Assembly (NCBI RefSeq): GCF_965228935.1
Contig: NZ_OZ245846.1
Location: 4,526,001-4,590,000, forward strand
DNA from: Ulvibacterium sp965228935
GTDB taxonomy: Bacteria > Bacteroidota > Bacteroidia > Flavobacteriales > Flavobacteriaceae
Length of the DNA: 64,000 nt
Reading direction: 5' to 3'
Below the pieces are notes generated by a model. It saw nothing but the letters and a program-made list of their open reading frames with translations, had not been told where the DNA came from and made no database searches. The translations under genes and the position numbers were made by a program. Below are positions 59,257 to 64,000 of the stretch, in pieces (positions within the stretch are counted from its first letter, which is position 1; each line of letters opens with the position of its first letter).

Positions 59257-61977
59257 TTGCAATCAAATAAACATTTTCTTTTCCTATGGCTGCTTTTGGT
59301 TGGTTCAATTTGGGTAAACGCCCAAGAAGACCAAATTATTCCATTGCCCATAAAAGCGCAAAAGGACACCATAATTGCCCCCCTATTTCCCATTACCGCT
59401 TTACAGGATAGCATTCCCAACGATTCTACCCAAACCGACTCCTTAAATAGAAAGGAATCCATTCTATTGGATAAAATTAAGTATAAGGCCAAGGATTATG
59501 TCAAGCTAAGTCAAAAAGACCAAAAGATATATCTGTACAATGAAGCTGAAATCTACTATCAGGACACAGAATTAAAGGCGGGCATCATTATACTGGACTA
59601 TATAAAAAACGAAGTGTATGCCGGTCGTATTAAGGATTCCTTGGGCAACTACACGCAAATTCCTTTTTTTAAGCAAGGGAACAACGAGGTAATACCGGAT
59701 TCCATCCGCTTTAACTTTGACACCCAAAAGGCATTGATATGGAATTCGCGTACTGAACAACAGGCGGGTCTAGGTCAATTGGGGAGTGATGCCATGAAGG
59801 TATATGCAGAGATTACCAAAAAGGAAAATGATTCCGTCTATTTTTTGAATGAAGGCAAGTTGACTACATCCAAGGATACCATAGACCCCGATTACTACAT
59901 CCGGGTCAGGAAGGCCAAATTTGTACCCAAAAAAAAGGTGATTGCCGGATTTAGCAACCTATACATTGCAGATGTTCCCACACCTATTGCCTTGCCTTTT
60001 GCCTATTTTCCCCTTACCGTTGGCCGTACTGCAGGATTAATGATGCCTACCTTTGGAAATGACCCGGATCGTGGATATTTTCTTCAAAACGGCGGGTATT
60101 ATTTCCCTATAAACGACTATGTAGACCTGACCCTTACAGGCGACTTTTACACCAATGGAAGTTATGGTTTTAGAGGAACATCCATTTATTCCAAGCGTTA
60201 TAGATACCAAGGAAACATTAATTTCAGATATGAAAATCTGGTTACCAGCCAAAGGGGGTTCAGCGACTATAGCAGGACAACAATTTACAATATTCAGGTA
60301 CGCCATTCCCAGGATGCCAAGGCCAACCCCAATTCCAGGTTTTCCGCATCGGTCAACTTGGGAAGTAGTACGTATTTCCAGAATTCCTTATTGCAGCAAA
60401 ACCTGCCGAACACCCAGAACAATAGTTTGAATTCATCTATTTCCTACTCCAAAACATTCCCGGAATATCCAATGGTAAACATGAGCCTTACCGCTACTCA
60501 TAGCCAAAATACAAGCGCTAATGCCCCTGAGAACAATATTCAAATGACCCTGCCCACGTTTCAGGCCAGTTTGGAGCGAATATTTCCCTTTGCCAAACGT
60601 GACGGAATTAAAAAAGGGATTATTCAGAATATCAATTTTCAATATGATGTAAATGCGCGGAATAGCCTTACTACCAATGACGATGATTTTTTGACCGGAA
60701 GAATGTTCGATAATGCGCGGGTCGGAGCCCGGCACAGGATTCCCATAAGTACCAACTTTAAGGTGGCCAAATTTTTTAGTGTAAGTGTGGGAGGGAACTA
60801 TGAGGATGTATGGACCCTTGAGACCTTTAATCAGCGCTTTGATGCCGAGGAGAACCAGGTAGTACGCGATACGATAAGCGGATTTGACCGTTACAACACC
60901 TATAACTTTAGCGCCAGTATAGGTACTACGCTTTATGGCACCTTCAATTTTGGGGAGGACAAAAAAATACAGGCCATCCGCCATGTTATGAGGCCTTCGT
61001 TAAGCTATGGATTTGCACCTTCCTTTGAACAGTTTTATGATGAGTATATTGATGGGGATGGGGAAGTGGTACAATTTAGTAGGTTTCAAGGAACCCTAAA
61101 TGGGGCACCAAGTCTGGGGCGATCCAATAGTATCGGTTTTTCACTGGCCAATGTTTTTGAGGCCAAGGTAAGGGATAAGGATTCTACCGCCACGGAACCG
61201 AAAAAGATTCCCCTACTTAGCAATCTAAACTTATCCACAGGTTATAACTTTGAGGCAGATTCGTTACGGTTGAGTCCTTTGAGCATTAATGGGGGTACCA
61301 ATATTTTGAACAACAAGATGGCCATCAACTTCTCAGCTGGCCTGGATCCTTATGCCATAGATAATAATGGGCGTCGGATAAACACCTTTAATATAGATAA
61401 TGGGGGTAGTCTTTTTAGATTGACCAGGGCCAATGTAAATGTTGGATATTCCATCGACAGCGAAACATTTGGTAAAAAAAAGAAGGAAGAAGATGGAGAG
61501 GAGGATGAAAACCCTTATGACTATGTTGCCCAAAGTGGTGGTAGGGATGATGACCTTTTCGGACGGGCGGACCAATTTAACGAACCGCCCAGAGGGGGCG
61601 ATGATAGGGATTCCGAAGATGTGGAAAATCCAATTTATGCTACCAAAATTCCCTGGGATTTTAGATTGGCCTATTCCGCCACATATGCGAACAACCAACG
61701 TCAGAACGAGTTTAGTAGTCATTCCCTTATGTTTTCCGGAAATATTGAGCTATCGCCAAGGTGGAGAGTCGGGGGCTCCTCTGGATATGATTTTAAAAAC
61801 AGGGGATTTACGTTGACCCAGCTCCGTTTTGAACGGGATCTAAAAAGTTTTGTCCTTCGATTCAATTGGACTCCCTTTGGAAATTTTGAGCGCTGGTATT
61901 TCTTCATCGGAATAAAAAGCTCCATACTCAGCGACCTAAAATGGGAAAATCGAAGTCAACCACCGCCAAGAAGATAA
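59257..61977 (+). CDS. LptD-like outer-membrane LPS assembly protein
   Basis: A 906-residue protein starting at TTG 59257 with a signal peptide (MQSNKHFLFLWLLLVGSIWVNA). An OstA-like N-terminal region (about 65-200, 'YLYNEAEIYYQDTELKAGIIILDY') precedes a large barrel (about 245-900) of alternating strands ('GNINFRYENL', 'TIYNIQVRHSQD'). An acidic insert, 'KKKEEDGEEDENPYD' and 'GGDDRDSEDVENP' (about 740-790), lies before the last strands. In Bacteroidota such proteins are the LptD partner that inserts lipopolysaccharide. Followed by ridA after 36 bases. Confidence 0.88.
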   Translation: MQSNKHFLFLWLLLVGSIWVNAQEDQIIPLPIKAQKDTIIAPLFPITALQDSIPNDSTQTDSLNRKESILLDKIKYKAKDYVKLSQKDQKIYLYNEAEIYYQDTELKAGIIILDYIKNEVYAGRIKDSLGNYTQIPFFKQGNNEVIPDSIRFNFDTQKALIWNSRTEQQAGLGQLGSDAMKVYAEITKKENDSVYFLNEGKLTTSKDTIDPDYYIRVRKAKFVPKKKVIAGFSNLYIADVPTPIALPFAYFPLTVGRTAGLMMPTFGNDPDRGYFLQNGGYYFPINDYVDLTLTGDFYTNGSYGFRGTSIYSKRYRYQGNINFRYENLVTSQRGFSDYSRTTIYNIQVRHSQDAKANPNSRFSASVNLGSSTYFQNSLLQQNLPNTQNNSLNSSISYSKTFPEYPMVNMSLTATHSQNTSANAPENNIQMTLPTFQASLERIFPFAKRDGIKKGIIQNINFQYDVNARNSLTTNDDDFLTGRMFDNARVGARHRIPISTNFKVAKFFSVSVGGNYEDVWTLETFNQRFDAEENQVVRDTISGFDRYNTYNFSASIGTTLYGTFNFGEDKKIQAIRHVMRPSLSYGFAPSFEQFYDEYIDGDGEVVQFSRFQGTLNGAPSLGRSNSIGFSLANVFEAKVRDKDSTATEPKKIPLLSNLNLSTGYNFEADSLRLSPLSINGGTNILNNKMAINFSAGLDPYAIDNNGRRINTFNIDNGGSLFRLTRANVNVGYSIDSETFGKKKKEEDGEEDENPYDYVAQSGGRDDDLFGRADQFNEPPRGGDDRDSEDVENPIYATKIPWDFRLAYSATYANNQRQNEFSSHSLMFSGNIELSPRWRVGGSSGYDFKNRGFTLTQLRFERDLKSFVLRFNWTPFGNFERWYFFIGIKSSILSDLKWENRSQPPPRR

Positions 61978-62013
61978 CGAATTTCAATTTGGTATTCTTA
62001 ATTCATCCCTATT

Positions 62014-62394
62014 ATGAAAAAAATCATAAATACATCAAAAGCTCCTGCCCCTATCGGCCCCTATAATCAAGCAGTACTAAGTGGTGATACCCTGTATATT
62101 TCTGGGCAAATCCCTATCGACCCCGGTACCGGGGAATTGGTTAACGGGGATATCGCCAAGGAGACCCATCAATCCATGAAGAATCTGGGTGCCATTTTGG
62201 ATGAGGCGGGAATGACTTTTGAAAATGTGGTAAAGACCACTATTTTTTTAAAGGACATGCATCAGTTCAAGGAAGTCAATACCGTATACGGGGCTTACTT
62301 TAACGAAGATACCGCTCCGGCCCGCGAAACCGTGGAAGTCGCCAACCTTCCCAAGTTCGTGAACGTTGAGATTTCCATGATAGCCATTAAATAG
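62014..62394 (+). CDS. ridA: RidA-family reactive enamine/imine deaminase
   Basis: A 126-residue RidA protein that hydrolyses 2-aminoacrylate and other reactive enamines. 'APAPIGPYNQAVLSGDTLYISGQIPIDPGTGEL' at the N-terminus and 'APARETVEVANLPK' with the catalytic Arg near the C-terminus are diagnostic. Cytosolic trimer. It ends 8 bases inside the convergent BadF-type kinase gene. Confidence 0.96.
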   Translation: MKKIINTSKAPAPIGPYNQAVLSGDTLYISGQIPIDPGTGELVNGDIAKETHQSMKNLGAILDEAGMTFENVVKTTIFLKDMHQFKEVNTVYGAYFNEDTAPARETVEVANLPKFVNVEISMIAIK

Positions 62395-63238
62395 ATTGTT
62401 TGTGAAATTCAACAAGTCCATCAATAGGACGTTGCCGAATGACACCCAATACCAAATCGTTCCTTTCAACTACCGCTTTGAGTTCGTCCTCTAAATAATG
62501 GGCGATGCTACCTACAAAATGGACAGGAACCTTGGTAGCCAGTTCAAACTGCATAATATGGTTATTTATAAACTGTTGAAATCCTTTGTCAATGACACCC
62601 TTACAATAGGGATGGTCCTTATTCTCGACTAAAAACCGTGCAAAAGTAGCCAGATATGTATTGGGATTGGGCTGTTTATACAGGTTTTCCTTAATGACAT
62701 CCGGATCCAAGTTGTACTCCGCGGAAAACTTCATGGCCAAATCTTGGGGCATTTTGTGATAATAATAATCACGTATCAGTTTCCTTCCAAAAAAATTACC
62801 ACTTCCATCGTCCATGGGAATGTAGCCCAAGGAAACCACCTTTTGAAACATTTGGTGTCCGTCATAATAACTACAATTAGACCCTGTCCCCAAAATGCAA
62901 ACAATACCTTGATGCCCCACCTGTGTAGTGGAATAGATTGCGGCAAAAGTGTCCTCCCGTACCTCAGCCTTGGCATTGGGAAAAAACACCTTAAAAATTT
63001 TCTTTAGAAACCGTCGCATACGTTCGGTTCCACATCCGGCACCATAAAAAAAGAGCTGTTTTACCTTATTGCTGTTCTTGGAGAGCTCAAAATTATTGGC
63101 CAACCTATCCTCTATCACTTCACGAGTCAGTACTTCGGGACTAAGTCCCAAAGTCTGGGTAAAAAACACCTGTTCACCCTTGTCATCCAAAGCTATCCAA
63201 TCTGCTTTGGTAGCCCCGCTATCAACTATTACCACCAT
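62387..63238 (-). CDS. BadF/BadG-type ATPase, N-acetylglucosamine kinase-like
   Basis: A 283-residue sugar kinase of the ASKHA fold. 'VDSGATKADWIALDD' is the phosphate-1 motif, 'CILGTGSNCSYYDG' the adenosine-side loop and 'YIPMDDGSGNFFGRKLI' a conserved block. Closest known type is N-acetylglucosamine kinase of Bacteroidota, giving GlcNAc-6-P; it would recycle amino sugar from peptidoglycan turnover, matching the NagZ-like enzyme nearby. Starts at ATG 63238. Confidence 0.88.
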   Translation of the reverse strand: MVVIVDSGATKADWIALDDKGEQVFFTQTLGLSPEVLTREVIEDRLANNFELSKNSNKVKQLFFYGAGCGTERMRRFLKKIFKVFFPNAKAEVREDTFAAIYSTTQVGHQGIVCILGTGSNCSYYDGHQMFQKVVSLGYIPMDDGSGNFFGRKLIRDYYYHKMPQDLAMKFSAEYNLDPDVIKENLYKQPNPNTYLATFARFLVENKDHPYCKGVIDKGFQQFINNHIMQFELATKVPVHFVGSIAHYLEDELKAVVERNDLVLGVIRQRPIDGLVEFHKQSI

Positions 63239-63251
63239 ATATATCCCCTTT

Positions 63252-63297
63252 TAAAAAAAGAATCCTGAAAATACACAAAATACGGTATATTTTCAGG
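63252..63297 (-). terminator. Rho-independent terminator after gapA
   Basis: CCTGAAAATA (63264-63273) pairs with TATTTTCAGG (63288-63297), a 10-bp stem with a 14-base loop. On the minus strand a run of seven T follows (63253-63260). It lies 24 bases after the gapA stop and before the sugar kinase start. Confidence 0.85.
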
Positions 63298-63320
63298 AAA
63301 ACTTTTTTCTAAATCAAAAC

Positions 63321-64000
63321 TTAAAGACTGTGAACGTGCTGCGCCAAATCTATCAACTTATTGGAATACCCCGCTTCATTATCATACCATGAAACCAGCT
63401 TGAAGAATTTGGAATTCAATTCTATTCCGGCACCGGCATCAAAAATACTGGTACGCGCATCACCCACAAAATCCTGGGAAACCACGGCTTCGTCTGTATA
63501 TCCCAAAATACCGTTGAGCTCTCCCTCGGAAGCCGATTTAAAAGCTTTCTTTATTTCCTCATACGAAGTCTCCTTTTGTAGTTTCGCTGTCAAGTCGACC
63601 ACGGATACGTCTGCAGTTGGTACCCTAAAGGCCATCCCGGTCAACTTACCTTCCAATTCTGGTATTACCTTGGTGACTGCCTTAGCCGCTCCCGTAGAAG
63701 CGGGAATAATGTTCAACAAAGCACTTCTACCTCCGCGATAGTCCTTTTTTGACGGACCGTCAACGGTCATTTGAGTAGCCGTTGTGGCATGCACAGTGGT
63801 CATTAACGCTTCCTCTATGCCAAAATTATCATTAAGGACCTTTGCCAACGGTGCCAGGCAGTTTGTTGTACAAGAAGCATTGGATACAATGGTATCCGAT
63901 GCTTTTACATCCTTATGGTTCACGCCCATGACAAACATGGGGGCATCTTTGGAGGGGGCCGAGATAACTACCTTTTTTGCTCCACCATCAATGTGATATT
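63321..64000 (-). CDS. gapA: Glyceraldehyde-3-phosphate dehydrogenase, C-terminal part
   Basis: The reading frame is open from the window edge to 63321. The first residues 'YHIDGGAKKVVISAPSKDAPMFVMGVN' show that the true start is beyond 64000. The catalytic Cys lies in 'SNASCTTNCLAPL', and 'TVHATTATQMTVDGPSKKDYRGGR' and 'WYDNEAGYSNKL' are family blocks. It converts glyceraldehyde-3-phosphate to 1,3-bisphosphoglycerate in glycolysis; the product is also the donor proposed for FkbH-type loading. No defect seen in the visible part. Confidence 0.97.
   Translation of the reverse strand, partial: YHIDGGAKKVVISAPSKDAPMFVMGVNHKDVKASDTIVSNASCTTNCLAPLAKVLNDNFGIEEALMTTVHATTATQMTVDGPSKKDYRGGRSALLNIIPASTGAAKAVTKVIPELEGKLTGMAFRVPTADVSVVDLTAKLQKETSYEEIKKAFKSASEGELNGILGYTDEAVVSQDFVGDARTSIFDAGAGIELNSKFFKLVSWYDNEAGYSNKLIDLAQHVHSL

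Noticed and set aside
60433..60984. 183-codon minus-strand frame inside the LptD-like gene
   Set aside because: Antisense shadow; composition and lack of motif do not support a gene.

Overview
The window looks like chromosomal DNA of a marine-type member of the Bacteroidota, most likely Flavobacteriaceae. Evidence: a FecR/ECF-sigma/SusC-type TonB receptor start, a bacillithiol gene (bshA), an LptD-like protein of the Bacteroidota kind, many -7 boxes of the TAnnTTTG type, A/T-rich translation starts without strong Shine-Dalgarno sequences, and lipoproteins with short lipoboxes. I cannot name a species from sequence alone. No rRNA, tRNA, CRISPR array or intact insertion sequence was seen.

Layout. 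1-2118: the first 33 codons of a SusC-like receptor, a FecR anti-sigma factor and a divergent ECF sigma factor. 2145-3777: a barrel-like secreted protein and an NAD(P)HX epimerase. 4155-47374: a very large surface-polysaccharide locus. 48034-64000: conserved envelope and housekeeping genes (OmpA-like protein, bshA, GH3/beta-lactamase fusion, Fe-S oxidoreductase pair, MlaD, amidase, LptD-like, RidA, BadF-type sugar kinase, and the 3' part of gapA).

The polysaccharide locus has several modules. (i) Export: CpsB/YwqE-type tyrosine phosphatase, Wzc kinase, Wza lipoprotein, Wzx flippase and Wzy-like polymerase. (ii) Sugars: a PglF-like 4,6-dehydratase, PglE-like aminotransferase, PglC-like phosphoglycosyl transferase and a PglD/NeuD-like acyltransferase suggest a 2,4-diamino-trideoxy-hexose as the initiating sugar; UDP-glucose dehydrogenase, UDP-glucuronate 4-epimerase and a TviB-type dehydrogenase suggest uronic acids. 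(iii) Sulfation: cysQ, a double-DUF2061 membrane protein, cysC, cysD and cysN make and clear PAPS/PAP with no PAPS reductase or sulfite reductase beside them, and two different sulfotransferases lie in the nearby minus-strand operon. (iv) A secreted lipoprotein with a heparin-lyase-like domain carries an 18-bp minisatellite inside an Ig-like domain. (v) An accessory acyl module: FkbH-like HAD-IIIC protein, ACP, KAS III, second ACP, a large HAD/COG5610-like protein, the NeuD-like acyltransferase, four tandem divergent GNAT/FemAB-like paralogues and a JmjC-like oxygenase.

The sum suggests a sulfated, uronate-containing, acyl-decorated extracellular polysaccharide. Module (v), above all the four-paralogue array with the two-ACP cassette, is the part I regard as least explained and the best candidate for an undescribed system. 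A TviC-type 4-epimerase next to tviB is a clear pseudogene, which shows the locus is still changing.
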